A DNA stretch of 64,000 bases from a virus, in IMG/VR virus record IMGVR_UViG_3300028030_000001, positions 19,397-83,396 of that record, one strand, 5' to 3'. Numbering within the stretch: the stretch's first letter is position 1; every line of letters starts with the position of its first letter. Shown here piece by piece: positions 33,326-41,282 of the stretch. A program made the position numbers and the translations under genes. The notes under the pieces were generated by a model. It was given only the letters and a program-made list of their open reading frames with translations, did not search any database and was not told the DNA's origin.

Positions 33326-36034
33326 CTATATTATTTTCATCAACATATTTATGAAACTGTCCTTATTCCGTTTCTTGGCTACCCTGAAACCGAGCCGTTT
33401 CATCTCATCAATAAATTTATGTCTTGGCATGGGTCTCTTATCCATACTGCCAGCAGTCTCTCTATAAGCCTTATAAACCTCTTTTACACCTACTGCCGGA
33501 GGTTTTGTTTCAGGCGGTTTTACCTTGCTGATACTGTATGTAGCCAGGAACGCTTCGAGTACATCTTCTGATATTTTCCACTCATTCATCAACTTATGGT
33601 GTGATTTGGTGAGTGTAAAGTTGTTTTGGGCAAGCAACCTTTCAAGACCTTCACATGCCCAGCCAAGAATCTGAGGCATTTCGTGTAGCAGTTTGGTTGC
33701 CAGTCTCACATCTTTATCTCTTTCTTTGATAACTTGAGCAAACTCAAACATTAACCAACGCCTTAACATACCATGTGACATATCAGACGTTTTTATAAGG
33801 TGGTTTGAACTGAATACCTGAGCCGCATCGCATACGAAACTGTACGGGTGTCCGTACTTTCTTCGGGCAGAAATCAGGACATTATCGACTACAGCTTTGA
33901 AGTTGTCAGAGGACAGTACCTGGGTTTGAGGTAGCTCGGAAACTACATTGAGCAATTTGTCAGTAAGTTCAGCCCGCATACATGGATCAGTAAAATCATA
34001 AGGACTGACTGATACAACCAATTCATCAGGAAGTAATGACCTTAACACATTCATAACGACTGATTTTCCGTTAGAACCAATCCCATAGAAAAGCACAGCC
34101 TTATGAAATTTGTTAAGCATACCGAATATTACGGCTCCAAACACTTCCTGAAGTACAAGAATCTGGTCAGGATCACGTAAAAATGCCCAACGTAAGAATC
34201 TGAGCCATTTTTCAGGCATATTTTTCCTGTCAACTTCCGTTTTCAGTTTGTATCTTGTTTTTAATTCAGGACTCGGTGCAGTTTCTGTAACCTTCCCATC
34301 TTCTATTATGTACACCCTGTTTTCCGGTGTAACAAATGAGACAGGAGCATTAACAAAGAACTGCTCATCTTCTTTCATTTCGTAGATATGTCTTGCGATA
34401 GAAATATAATCACCCCTCTTTTTGCATACGTTGTAGGTATCACCAAAGAATCCAGCTATCTCTACAGATATTGTACTGATAGGTACAGGAACCCATCTTG
34501 CCTTTCCGTCATATCTGTAAATCATATCATAACAACCAACTAATTCATGCGGTTGTGTTGACAAATACGCCATAGCAATTCCGTGGTGTGAATTTTCAAC
34601 TTCAAGATCATCATCTAATTCTACACCTTCTACAGAAGTTTCTTCAGACTTTTCGTAGCTTTTAACCTCTTTATCCAGTACAGGTTTCCTTACGCCTACC
34701 GTCTTTGCAACTTTGGATAGATACTGCTCATACCTGATTGCATCAGCTTTTTTAAGTAAGCTGAGGCGAGCCAATCCGGTGTCTAACACTTCATCAGATG
34801 ATGTATTTTTTAACCACTCATCGAGTGTTTCTGACGGCTCTATACAAGTATAAACACGGCCTCCGTGAGCGAACGAATTTATGATTATCTCGTAATCGCT
34901 CTTATAAAATATCTTGGCCTTGCTCTTGCCATAATCAGGTTCGATAGGGTCACGAATCACCATATCTTCATATTTTTCTCTGTTCGTGAACAAATCTGCA
35001 ACCTTTATAGGCTCGTTGTCGTTTGTATAGATAATATCGTCCGGCAACAGAACGCCGGACAACCGACTCGTCACAGTTCTGGTAGGGTGCTTTACATCTC
35101 CATGTTTCTTTAATTGCTCTGTCTGTTGTTTCACATACTCTTCCCTGATTTCCTTAGCTTGATTGACATATTTGTTTTTCTCAAGTTTAATCAAACCCTG
35201 GACAGCTTGTGTATGGGCAGGACTGATAGGCTCGGTTTTGTTCGTGTCCAGTGCAATACCTGGATAGAATTTTGACTCAACAGGTATCTGACACACAGGA
35301 TCAGTACATCCTGCACGTGCCGCAAAATCAAGGCGTTCAGGAGAGAACACAGCCGTATCAAACAGAACACGAGGCAACAATGTTCCAGCTTTTGATATAA
35401 GAAACCAGCCAAGACCTTCAAACCAGCATATATTGGTCAGAATCTGTACCAGTTCCTTAATCTTGGTAAAGTCCGAAACAGGAACATACACTCTCTGTCC
35501 TGTAACGCCTTGAACAAGCTCTTTATTATTGCCTTGTTTCAGATAGATACAAGACGAAGCAGATGGACGCCATAACATAGCCGCATCACGCAACAACCAG
35601 TGCAGGTTTTTAAGCCGTTTAACAAGCTGATTACCTATAAACGGTGTTGTGTCAGGAGGCGGGTCATAATCAAAATACATAATCCCGCCTTCATCCGGCC
35701 ACACTATGTCATCGAGTGTTCTTGTTATAGCGTTCTTGTACCGTTCAGGCTCGTCCTCTTTGAGTTGCCTGCTGACAATCTCATACTTGGTACGTCTGTC
35801 TGAACCTGTTACATAGATTTTGGGAACACCTGCAACAATAGCCTGATTTGTCTTGAGGTTATTCAGAAACTCGTCAAGTTTTTCAAAGTTTATTTTAACA
35901 ACCTCAAGTACACCCTCTACCAAGTAACACTCACTTGCATCTTTTACGAGCGCACCTGATTCATCCTGATATATGCGTTTGGTCAACAAGCCGTCCTGTT
36001 TCGTTATTACACTAAACGTAACTGGAATCGGCAT
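33326..36034 (-). CDS. Primase-helicase (AEP plus D5/P4-type SF3 helicase)
   Basis: 902 aa. The N-terminal part holds an archaeo-eukaryotic-primase-like motif YFDYDPPP (Asp122, Asp124). The C-terminal third is a phage/plasmid D5-type helicase with Walker A YGIGSNGKS and the downstream block LLNVVSELPQ, and sensor-like FSSNHLIK. A Glu/Ser/Asp linker joins them. It primes and unwinds DNA at the origin. AGAGAGGTAACAA precedes ATG. Complete, with both active sites present. Confidence 0.9.
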   Translation of the reverse strand: MPIPVTFSVITKQDGLLTKRIYQDESGALVKDASECYLVEGVLEVVKINFEKLDEFLNNLKTNQAIVAGVPKIYVTGSDRRTKYEIVSRQLKEDEPERYKNAITRTLDDIVWPDEGGIMYFDYDPPPDTTPFIGNQLVKRLKNLHWLLRDAAMLWRPSASSCIYLKQGNNKELVQGVTGQRVYVPVSDFTKIKELVQILTNICWFEGLGWFLISKAGTLLPRVLFDTAVFSPERLDFAARAGCTDPVCQIPVESKFYPGIALDTNKTEPISPAHTQAVQGLIKLEKNKYVNQAKEIREEYVKQQTEQLKKHGDVKHPTRTVTSRLSGVLLPDDIIYTNDNEPIKVADLFTNREKYEDMVIRDPIEPDYGKSKAKIFYKSDYEIIINSFAHGGRVYTCIEPSETLDEWLKNTSSDEVLDTGLARLSLLKKADAIRYEQYLSKVAKTVGVRKPVLDKEVKSYEKSEETSVEGVELDDDLEVENSHHGIAMAYLSTQPHELVGCYDMIYRYDGKARWVPVPISTISVEIAGFFGDTYNVCKKRGDYISIARHIYEMKEDEQFFVNAPVSFVTPENRVYIIEDGKVTETAPSPELKTRYKLKTEVDRKNMPEKWLRFLRWAFLRDPDQILVLQEVFGAVIFGMLNKFHKAVLFYGIGSNGKSVVMNVLRSLLPDELVVSVSPYDFTDPCMRAELTDKLLNVVSELPQTQVLSSDNFKAVVDNVLISARRKYGHPYSFVCDAAQVFSSNHLIKTSDMSHGMLRRWLMFEFAQVIKERDKDVRLATKLLHEMPQILGWACEGLERLLAQNNFTLTKSHHKLMNEWKISEDVLEAFLATYSISKVKPPETKPPAVGVKEVYKAYRETAGSMDKRPMPRHKFIDEMKRLGFRVAKKRNKDSFINMLMKII

Positions 36035-36037
36035 TTG

Positions 36038-36232
36038 TTACCTCTCTGTCATATACAGGTCTTCAAGCGTCACTTCTCCGTCTGTAGCTATTACTATGTT
36101 TTGGGCCATACTTGGCCTCGGAGTCCTCTTACCTTGCACCCACAAGGTAATTGCAGACACAGAACAACCTACAATATCTGCAAATTCCTCATAGGTCATG
36201 TCATATCTTTTGATGTATTGTTCAATGGTCAT
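36038..36232 (-). CDS. Cro/CI-type helix-turn-helix regulator (64 aa)
   Basis: The ATG at 36232 gives MTIEQYIKRYDMTYEEFADIVGCSVSAITLWVQGKRTPRPS. The HTH_3/XRE pattern is clear (TYEEFADIVGCSVSAITLWVQGKR), the size of a Cro-like single-domain regulator. It is the only recognisable repressor in the left-reading block and so a candidate for the palindromic operators, though that pairing is inference. Confidence 0.8.
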   Translation of the reverse strand: MTIEQYIKRYDMTYEEFADIVGCSVSAITLWVQGKRTPRPSMAQNIVIATDGEVTLEDLYMTER

Positions 36233-36234
36233 AG

Positions 36235-36447
36235 TTATACGCCTTTTTTCTCGTAATGCATACACCAAGCACGTTTTTTAGTTGCGAAAGTGTGTCTGGT
36301 ACATCTTTTGTTAATCTCTTTTTTATAATATTTGCGCGGACCTGCAGGTATAATTTCTGAGCTATACCACCTACAGTTAGCGCACATAGGGCCTTCGGTA
36401 GTCCAACCAATTTCCTTTTTAATGTCTGCTACTGTTGTTCGTGCCAT
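36235..36447 (-). CDS. Small cysteine-containing protein (70 aa)
   Basis: The ATG at 36447 follows AGAGGAATAAT. Four Cys (MCANCRWYSS, KRCTRH, AWCMHY) in a basic protein suggest a zinc site resembling iron-sulphur or zinc-binding phage proteins. Function unknown. Confidence 0.55.
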   Translation of the reverse strand: MARTTVADIKKEIGWTTEGPMCANCRWYSSEIIPAGPRKYYKKEINKRCTRHTFATKKRAWCMHYEKKGV

Positions 36448-36457
36448 ATTATTCCTC

Positions 36458-36769
36458 TTAGTTGATGGATTGATTTGACGGTGTGGAACTGGAAGGTTTG
36501 ATGATGTTTGAGCCGAACCGCTGTTCATACGTGTTATAGACCTGTTCAACAATCGAATCGGTTACAGATATGACGTGAGCTTTTTCAATCTCGATTGTGA
36601 TGTCATTTGAAATCGGATTCGGTTCGGCTCCGAACATGAACGGCATGAAAAGGATGGACTGTTGTTGTGGCACGAGTACCATAGGATTTGTTACTTTGTA
36701 CTTGTGGCTCGTTTCCTGTTTGATTTTTGCGATTACTGTCTCGCCTGAGACAAGTTTGAAAAGATGCAT
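36458..36769 (-). CDS. Sm-like phage protein (103 aa)
   Basis: MHLFKLVSGETVIAKIKQETSHKYKVTNPMVLVPQ...MPFMF follows the pattern of a small phage family with an Sm/LSm-type barrel (k..tGe.viakv......y.l.nP..l). An RNA-binding or Hfq-like role would be notable next to the RNA-rich accessory region, but is inference. Strong AGGAGGAAAAT ribosome site and its own promoter. Confidence 0.6.
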   Translation of the reverse strand: MHLFKLVSGETVIAKIKQETSHKYKVTNPMVLVPQQQSILFMPFMFGAEPNPISNDITIEIEKAHVISVTDSIVEQVYNTYEQRFGSNIIKPSSSTPSNQSIN

Positions 36770-36807
36770 ATTTTCCTCCTAGATTAAAAGTGAAAGTGGA
36801 TTTTGTC

Positions 36808-36836
36808 AGGTTAGCACAATATTTACGGTATGTCAA
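36808..36836 (-). promoter_or_regulatory. Sigma70-type promoter
   Basis: TTGACA, spacer TACCGTAAATATTGTGC (17 bp), TAACCT on the minus strand, 39 bp before the Sm-like gene. Shares the CGTAAA element in the spacer. Confidence 0.6.
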
Positions 36837-36877
36837 CAGACTATTTTCTGAACGTCATTGATACTGTCAGGAATTTT

Positions 36878-37063
36878 TCATGGCATATACTCCTTGTACT
36901 CTTCATAAAACACTGTAGGAATACAATCTGTATCTATTTCGCCTGTTATATTGTCAGCACAACAAGCCGGGCAATACCCTGAAATAAATTCACTGTCCTT
37001 GGCCGTATACCCACACCATTCGCATCTGTGACAAAACGGCTTTAACTCTTTCTGATCTTTCAT
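36878..37063 (-). CDS. Zinc-ribbon protein (61 aa)
   Basis: CEWCG near residue 13 and CPACC near 32 form a zinc ribbon (CHRCEWCGYTAKDSEFISGYCPACC). GCGGAGGCTGAATCATG is the ribosome site. Coupled to the 91-aa gene upstream by a 4-base overlap. Confidence 0.6.
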   Translation of the reverse strand: MKDQKELKPFCHRCEWCGYTAKDSEFISGYCPACCADNITGEIDTDCIPTVFYEEYKEYMP

Positions 37064-37335
37064 GATTCAGCCTCCGCAAAGTTCCACTTCCTGAGCAAAG
37101 TTATATAGACTTCATATCCGTCCCTGTCATGAGCCTTAATCAAGCCCTGTTCAGCATTGATTACCTCAGCGTTCTCAAGTGCTTCATGATCAAAAGTTAT
37201 TTCGTAATAATAACCTTCAGGCGCACTATGAGAGAACACAAACAAGCTCTTATCATTGATCGAATACAAGTCATAACATCTGTTATTTATCATAAACCCG
37301 TCAGCCTTATAGATGGTCTCAAGTATATTTTTCAT
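37060..37335 (-). CDS. Hypothetical protein (91 aa)
   Basis: Alpha/beta protein (YDLYSINDKSLFVFSHSAPEGYYYEITFD) not recognised. Uses the exact ACGAAAGGAGAC leader. Confidence 0.55.
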   Translation of the reverse strand: MKNILETIYKADGFMINNRCYDLYSINDKSLFVFSHSAPEGYYYEITFDHEALENAEVINAEQGLIKAHDRDGYEVYITLLRKWNFAEAES

Positions 37336-37389
37336 AATTCGTCTCCTTTCGTGTATCGTATATATTATTCTGTGAACTACAAAATGTGT

Positions 37390-37411
37390 TGTGTCTCATC
37401 CATGAGACACA
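37390..37411 (-). terminator. Terminator-like hairpin
   Basis: Perfect 10-bp stem TGTGTCTCAT / ATGAGACACA with a two-base centre, just after the stop of the 93-aa gene; ACACATTTTG follows on the minus strand. Confidence 0.45.
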
Positions 37412-37416
37412 TCAGG

Positions 37417-37698
37417 TTAATAAACATCAGTTTCGCCAAGGTTCGCAATCAACTGTTCTTTTACTTCATCTTCAAATTCAGCCCAATTATCAGGCTCATA
37501 CTCTCTGCCATCCTCATCGTACACATGATAAATCCTGACATCAGTTATCTCAGGAACGATGGCATATTTTGGAGTAAGAGCGAACGGGTTTCGTGTATAT
37601 TGCGGAACCTCTTTGATGTTTAGGTCATATTCACCTATGACCAGTAGTGTTTTGTTGACATAATCAAAGTCAAAATCAAAATCGTGTGTCTGTTTCAT
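37417..37698 (-). CDS. Hypothetical acidic protein (93 aa)
   Basis: The ATG at 37698 follows AGGAGTAGCAAT. Residues 4-11 are a (HD)FDFDFDY run. Acidic throughout (YDEDGREYEPDNWAEFEDEV). Not recognised. Confidence 0.55.
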   Translation of the reverse strand: MKQTHDFDFDFDYVNKTLLVIGEYDLNIKEVPQYTRNPFALTPKYAIVPEITDVRIYHVYDEDGREYEPDNWAEFEDEVKEQLIANLGETDVY

Positions 37699-37702
37699 AT
37701 TG

Positions 37703-37978
37703 CTACTCCTCAAGAAACGCTTTCATATCATCAATGGTAACAATGACTGTACGAGTTGTGTCAGGAACTCTTACAGTCATTTTACCTTTATTCTTGCCTC
37801 GTTTAGCCTTCCTGAATTCAGCACCTTTAACAACCATCTCTTTGCATTTTGACGGGTCTTTATCTCCTACCCAGCCTGCATAATACAGTCGGAAATTTTC
37901 AGAAACATTACCAAGTTTCTTGTAAGCGGCTTTGCCATAAGCTGTATCTCCAAGCAAATCTATAATCATATCATGCAT
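37703..37978 (-). CDS. Hypothetical basic protein (91 aa)
   Basis: A Lys/Arg-rich middle (KGAEFRKAKRGKNKGKMTVRV) suggests nucleic-acid binding. The ribosome site is a tandem duplication (AAAGGAGACAAAGGAGAC) that also encodes the RRQRRQ end of the upstream gene. Confidence 0.55.
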   Translation of the reverse strand: MHDMIIDLLGDTAYGKAAYKKLGNVSENFRLYYAGWVGDKDPSKCKEMVVKGAEFRKAKRGKNKGKMTVRVPDTTRTVIVTIDDMKAFLEE

Positions 37979-38681
37979 AATCTTGTCTCCTTTGTCTCCT
38001 TTTGAATCTGTAACCTGCTTCGTTCAACGCCTGAGCCAGAATCTTGTCTGGTACAGGACTATGGCCGGGATGCATCGTAGGCAAAATCGACTCAATATCC
38101 GCTGAGAAGTGTGGCCAGAATGGGAGCATCGTCATATTGTGTTCAGTAATCTCAGGTGTTGTATCAGCATAAGTAGGTATCGTTTTATACGCCACATCAT
38201 ACCTGAACACCATAGATTGAGCGGTCATCAGTACAACATCATATGCAGACATAGCTGACACCAAATACTTTTTGAACTGTTCTGCATGTTCTGACATATA
38301 CAGAATCCTGAATATATCCATATGTCGTTCCTCGTATGTGTACTCGTTAGTGATAGGAAACCTTCTTATAGTCTGTTGATACACAGAATGGTTGAAATGA
38401 CAATCGCCGTGTTGTTTAGACCACGGACAATCCATACACTCACTTTCTACAAACTCGATACAGTACGGACACAGATCAGAATCATCTGCGGCATTAGCGA
38501 ATGCCCAGGACAGAATGTTGAACGTTAACTGGACAAGTACATTAGGCCGTTCGTGTGTGTAGCTGATTACTTCTGGATCGTTGTAGTACCTGGCCTGCCG
38601 TGGAGCATATTCAGAAATAGCTTCCGCTTTGAAGTCCATAAACTTCTTTGCTATCTCTTTGTACAGTTCGATATTTTTCAT
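37971..38681 (-). CDS. Cysteine-cluster protein, paralogue 1 (236 aa)
   Basis: Contains CPYCIEF...CMDCPWSKQHGDC in its middle, a five-cysteine cluster shared with proteins at 42056-42787 and 42952-43323. The C-terminus PMHPGHSPVPDKILAQALNEAGY-like block also resembles the first of those. Mostly helical otherwise. Probably binds zinc or a metal cofactor; function unknown. Confidence 0.6.
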   Translation of the reverse strand: MKNIELYKEIAKKFMDFKAEAISEYAPRQARYYNDPEVISYTHERPNVLVQLTFNILSWAFANAADDSDLCPYCIEFVESECMDCPWSKQHGDCHFNHSVYQQTIRRFPITNEYTYEERHMDIFRILYMSEHAEQFKKYLVSAMSAYDVVLMTAQSMVFRYDVAYKTIPTYADTTPEITEHNMTMLPFWPHFSADIESILPTMHPGHSPVPDKILAQALNEAGYRFKRRQRRQDYA

Positions 38682-38743
38682 GTTTCGTCTCCTTTAGTGT
38701 GTGTAGCAGGTGTCACAATTTGTGACACCTGCTGTAGCTCAAC

Positions 38744-39025
38744 TTATGATTCAGTAATGTAATCCAGTTTCAGAGTCCATCCACGAGGCGTGTGAAGCCA
38801 CGTTACATCCAGAGCCGTGTTAGGCCGCATTGTAGGAACGAACAGTATTGCGTCAGGTCTTTCGAGCCTTGGAATAATGGACATAATATGGCCGTCAATA
38901 TAGACTCGGATTTGTGATGGACTTGTTCTGAGTATATGTGATTCGTTGTCAGAACATGGCTCGATGTCTGACAGTTTCACAGCCTCACTGGTTACGACAA
39001 TACAATCGTTTTTTGATACTTTCAT
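38744..39025 (-). CDS. Hypothetical protein (93 aa)
   Basis: Beta-rich small protein (CIVVTSEAVKLSDIEP, IRVYIDGHIMSIIPRLERPDAILFVP). Exact ACGAAAGGAGAC leader and promoter 39046-39074. Not recognised. Confidence 0.55.
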   Translation of the reverse strand: MKVSKNDCIVVTSEAVKLSDIEPCSDNESHILRTSPSQIRVYIDGHIMSIIPRLERPDAILFVPTMRPNTALDVTWLHTPRGWTLKLDYITES

Positions 39026-39045
39026 GGTTTGTCTCCTTTCGTGTT

Positions 39046-39074
39046 AAGATAGTATAGTGTTTACGTTATGCCAC
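39046..39074 (-). promoter_or_regulatory. Promoter with ACGTAAAC element
   Basis: GTGGCA (weak -35), 17-bp spacer TAACGTAAACACTATAC, TATCTT (-10). Shares the ACGTAAAC spacer element with 39781-39809, 44158-44186 and 49283-49305. Confidence 0.5.
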
Positions 39075-39087
39075 CGGCATAATTTAT

Positions 39088-39747
39088 TTATTCTGGTAAA
39101 TGAAGCGGCCCTATAGCGAACCTGATTTCAGGGTTGAGATAGGTGTGGTTCAGAGAGTTGACTGAGCCGTAAATCAGTCCGTCCCTGATTTGTGTCAGTT
39201 CCATATTCGGGGTTTCATATGTTTTTGTTACTTTCACGGCCATTTTTGTAATCGTGTTCAGATAATCAGGATTAACCTGAATCGGTACGGAATCCTTGTC
39301 TGATTCATCATACGTTTTGAAAACGTACTTGTAATCAGGCAATGTCCTGTAGTGTGTTTTTGATTTGAAAGTCGATATATTTATGTCCTTGTCAATAGAC
39401 GTAACCGAAACTGAATCGTTAGTGTTAACGGAAACGAGCAGGGTTTTGACAATAGGCAAAAGAGCTTTCTGGTACGAGCCTGAAGCTTTTATGGCATTAG
39501 CCAGGATTTTGGCCGGGATCGGGATCGGAGTCTCTGGTGGATCGGTATGCTTTATATCAGGTTCAGGAAATTCCTGAAGCATATCCTGACACTCGTGGAT
39601 GTTTGCGAACGCCATAAAATTTCCGTGCGGGATTGCGATTAAGTGGTGAGTTTCAGAATCGTAATAAAGGAATTTGAACTCCGATTCCTTGTGGTTTGCG
39701 ATTATAGTCAGAGCTTCGGCTGTCTGTGTTGGGATGATGAACTGCAT
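39088..39747 (-). CDS. Hypothetical protein, possibly sliding-clamp-like (219 aa)
   Basis: A late block YRTLPDYKYVFKTYDESDKDSVPIQVNPDYLNTITKMA resembles the third domain of beta-clamp-type proteins (..fPDY..vip...v.ln...L...). The rest is beta-rich. This is pattern similarity only; a clamp would fit a phage with its own polymerase. Exact ACGAAAGGAGAC-type leader. Confidence 0.4.
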   Translation of the reverse strand: MQFIIPTQTAEALTIIANHKESEFKFLYYDSETHHLIAIPHGNFMAFANIHECQDMLQEFPEPDIKHTDPPETPIPIPAKILANAIKASGSYQKALLPIVKTLLVSVNTNDSVSVTSIDKDINISTFKSKTHYRTLPDYKYVFKTYDESDKDSVPIQVNPDYLNTITKMAVKVTKTYETPNMELTQIRDGLIYGSVNSLNHTYLNPEIRFAIGPLHLPE

Positions 39748-39780
39748 AGTATTGTCTCCTTTCGTGATATGTTGTGTGTT

Positions 39781-39809
39781 AGTATAGTATATTGTTTACG
39801 TTCTGTCAA
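39781..39809 (-). promoter_or_regulatory. Promoter with ACGTAAAC element
   Basis: TTGACA, 17-bp spacer GAACGTAAACAATATAC, TATACT on the minus strand: near-consensus sigma70 promoter driving the 219-aa gene. Confidence 0.7.
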
Positions 39810-40003
39810 CAAACATTTTCAAGTTTTGTTTCTACTTCATAAACTTCGCCATAATAAGTCTCAATTTCTTCTTCTATCAAGTCATCGAGCTTACTATGTG
39901 CCTCATCCGAATCTGAAGCGGTGACTGTGAATGTTTCCTGTGTGAAGTTGAACGGATCATCTTCATCATGATAGAACCTGACTATGAACTGAAATTCGTG
40001 CAT
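39806..40003 (-). CDS. Hypothetical acidic protein (65 aa)
   Basis: The ATG at 40003 follows GGAGGCAAAATC. Very acidic (YHDEDDPFNF, LDDLIEEEIETYYGEVYEVE). Not recognised. Confidence 0.5.
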   Translation of the reverse strand: MHEFQFIVRFYHDEDDPFNFTQETFTVTASDSDEAHSKLDDLIEEEIETYYGEVYEVETKLENVC

Positions 40004-40020
40004 GATTTTGCCTCCTTGTG

Positions 40021-40332
40021 TTATGTTTTTATCTCTCTTATGAGTTGTTTCACTTTCTGGTACGAACCTGGTTCGTACCACCAATCCTCCCCTGTAAGGT
40101 TGTTAGATATAGCCTGTAACACGAACTCTTTTGCATTGTTAAGCAACTGGAAATAAGCCACCTGTTTCCCGTTGTGCAGGCAAGTTACATAGTATGTATG
40201 ACCTGCCTCATGTATTCCGTAATCCATGTATGTCAGGCCATCTACAATTATGTGCCTGCCGTAATTCATGTGAATCTTGAAATTTTCTTGCTTAAAAGGT
40301 TCGTCTGGTATAGTATCATGTAGAATAGACAT
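40021..40332 (-). CDS. Hypothetical protein with DWWYEP motif (103 aa)
   Basis: The ATG at 40332 follows CAGGAGGTAAAATT. The C-terminal block LLNNAKEFVLQAISNNLTGEDWWYEPGSYQKVKQLI is paralogous to LSTFNKARKLVSILISK...NWWDSPEKYEVKQIV in the gene at 40736-41077. Confidence 0.6.
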   Translation of the reverse strand: MSILHDTIPDEPFKQENFKIHMNYGRHIIVDGLTYMDYGIHEAGHTYYVTCLHNGKQVAYFQLLNNAKEFVLQAISNNLTGEDWWYEPGSYQKVKQLIREIKT

Positions 40333-40363
40333 AATTTTACCTCCTGTAATATATGGTGTTGGT

Positions 40364-40636
40364 ATGGACGAAAACAAACCTGATTTTATTAGATATATTT
40401 CCTGGATTGCTCCGTTACTTGTCACAACAGTAATCGTCATCTACAATCTTATGTATGCAGTCAAAGCTGTATCAAAAATCGAGGTTCGACTTGAACAGCA
40501 GTTAGAGCGCATAAGAAGTGTAGAGCAGGAGCAACGGGACGCTGAAAAGCGTAATCATGTACATTACACAGAACTCAAGATAAAACTTGAGCATGTCGGG
40601 AACTTGTGCTGTTCTGAAATAGATTCGAACAAGTAG
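40364..40636 (+). CDS. Membrane-anchored coiled-coil protein on the opposite strand
   Basis: 90 aa from ATG at 40364. One membrane helix (YISWIAPLLVTTVIVIYNLMYAV) is followed by a charged coiled coil (VRLEQQLERIRSVEQEQRDAEKR). It fits exactly into the ~400-bp gap left by left-reading genes, running against them. The ribosome site is weak. Its topology resembles small inner-membrane lysis or exclusion proteins, but function is unknown. Confidence 0.5.
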   Translation: MDENKPDFIRYISWIAPLLVTTVIVIYNLMYAVKAVSKIEVRLEQQLERIRSVEQEQRDAEKRNHVHYTELKIKLEHVGNLCCSEIDSNK

Positions 40637-40665
40637 TTGACATATTCTGTGCCTTGTTGTATTGT
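40637..40665 (+). promoter_or_regulatory. Right-facing sigma70-type promoter
   Basis: TTGACA (40637-40642), 17-bp spacer, TATTGT (40660-40665), followed by AG as in the left-facing promoters at 26115 and 31670. It is antisense to the local gene direction and overlaps the start of the putative small RNA. Confidence 0.55.
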
Positions 40666-40671
40666 AGTTGT

Positions 40672-40752
40672 GTGTTTACGTCTCCTTTCGTTCACGCATA
40701 CGATCCTCCTCCGTATGTGGGCCGGTAATGCAATGTTACCGGCCAAATTTGT
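40672..40752 (+). ncRNA. Putative small RNA complementary to the shared gene leader
   Basis: After the promoter the transcript would contain GTCTCCTTTCGT (40680-40691), exactly complementary to the ACGAAAGGAGAC leader of at least five left-reading genes. A 6-bp hairpin CATACG / CGTATG (40697-40717) then displays ATCCTCCTC in its loop, another anti-Shine-Dalgarno sequence. A perfect 9-bp stem GGCCGGTAA / TTACCGGCC (40720-40744) followed by AAATTTGTTTT could end it. The alternative is that the minus strand simply keeps an unused leader of a lost gene. Confidence 0.35.
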
Positions 40753-41077
40753 TTTGTAGAAAATCATTAACAATCTGTTTCACTTCATATTTTTCCGGTG
40801 AATCCCACCAGTTCCTTCCATTGTAACCTTTACTGATCAGAATCGAGACCAGTTTCCGAGCTTTGTTAAAAGTGGACAGTCTCACGACCAAGCTTCCTGT
40901 ATCAAGCAAGATTACGTTCCAGGGATGTTTAGTGTCATGATCTGCTTTGTATATTCCGTAACAACCGTAAACGTAACCGGAAACTTTTGTAGAATATTGT
41001 TTTGTGTTGCTAATGTGTGTCACACAGAAAGTTTCTTTTTTCTTCTTTTTACCATAATTTACATTCTTTATTGTCAC
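40736..41077 (-). CDS. Hypothetical protein with NWWDSP motif (113 aa)
   Basis: A GTG at 41077 is favoured because GGAGGTTCAAAC sits just upstream and the earlier ATG has none. Basic N-terminus (KNVNYGKKKKKET); C-terminal NWWDSPEKYEVKQIVNDFLQ is paralogous to the gene at 40021-40332. Function unknown. Confidence 0.55.
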   Translation of the reverse strand: MTIKNVNYGKKKKKETFCVTHISNTKQYSTKVSGYVYGCYGIYKADHDTKHPWNVILLDTGSLVVRLSTFNKARKLVSILISKGYNGRNWWDSPEKYEVKQIVNDFLQNKFGR

Positions 41078-41279
41078 GTTTGAACCTCCAAGTACCTGAT
41101 TTATCTTTATAAGTGTACAGTGTTCCATGATACTTCATTCGTTCCTTTATATAGTTATAGTCGATTGGTTTGTATGGTTTTACTGGATAATCAGGAACGA
41201 TAGCGTATGCGAACCAGAACAGCATTAAAACGTAAAACAGAAATATAGAAGCGATTACTATATTTTTTATGTGTTGCAT
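41049..41279 (-). CDS. Single-pass membrane protein (76 aa)
   Basis: N-terminal membrane helix (IVIASIFLFYVLMLFWFAYAIV) and a basic cytoplasmic or periplasmic tail (KPYKPIDYNYIKERMKYHG). GAGAGGGTAAATC precedes ATG. Overlaps the downstream gene by 29 bp. Unknown role. Confidence 0.55.
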   Translation of the reverse strand: MQHIKNIVIASIFLFYVLMLFWFAYAIVPDYPVKPYKPIDYNYIKERMKYHGTLYTYKDKSGTWRFKRDNKECKLW

Positions 41280-41282
41280 GAT

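Noticed and set aside
40564-40773. 69-aa minus-strand frame across the putative small RNA
   Set aside because: No ribosome site near its start; it overlaps the end of the 113-aa gene and a hairpin.
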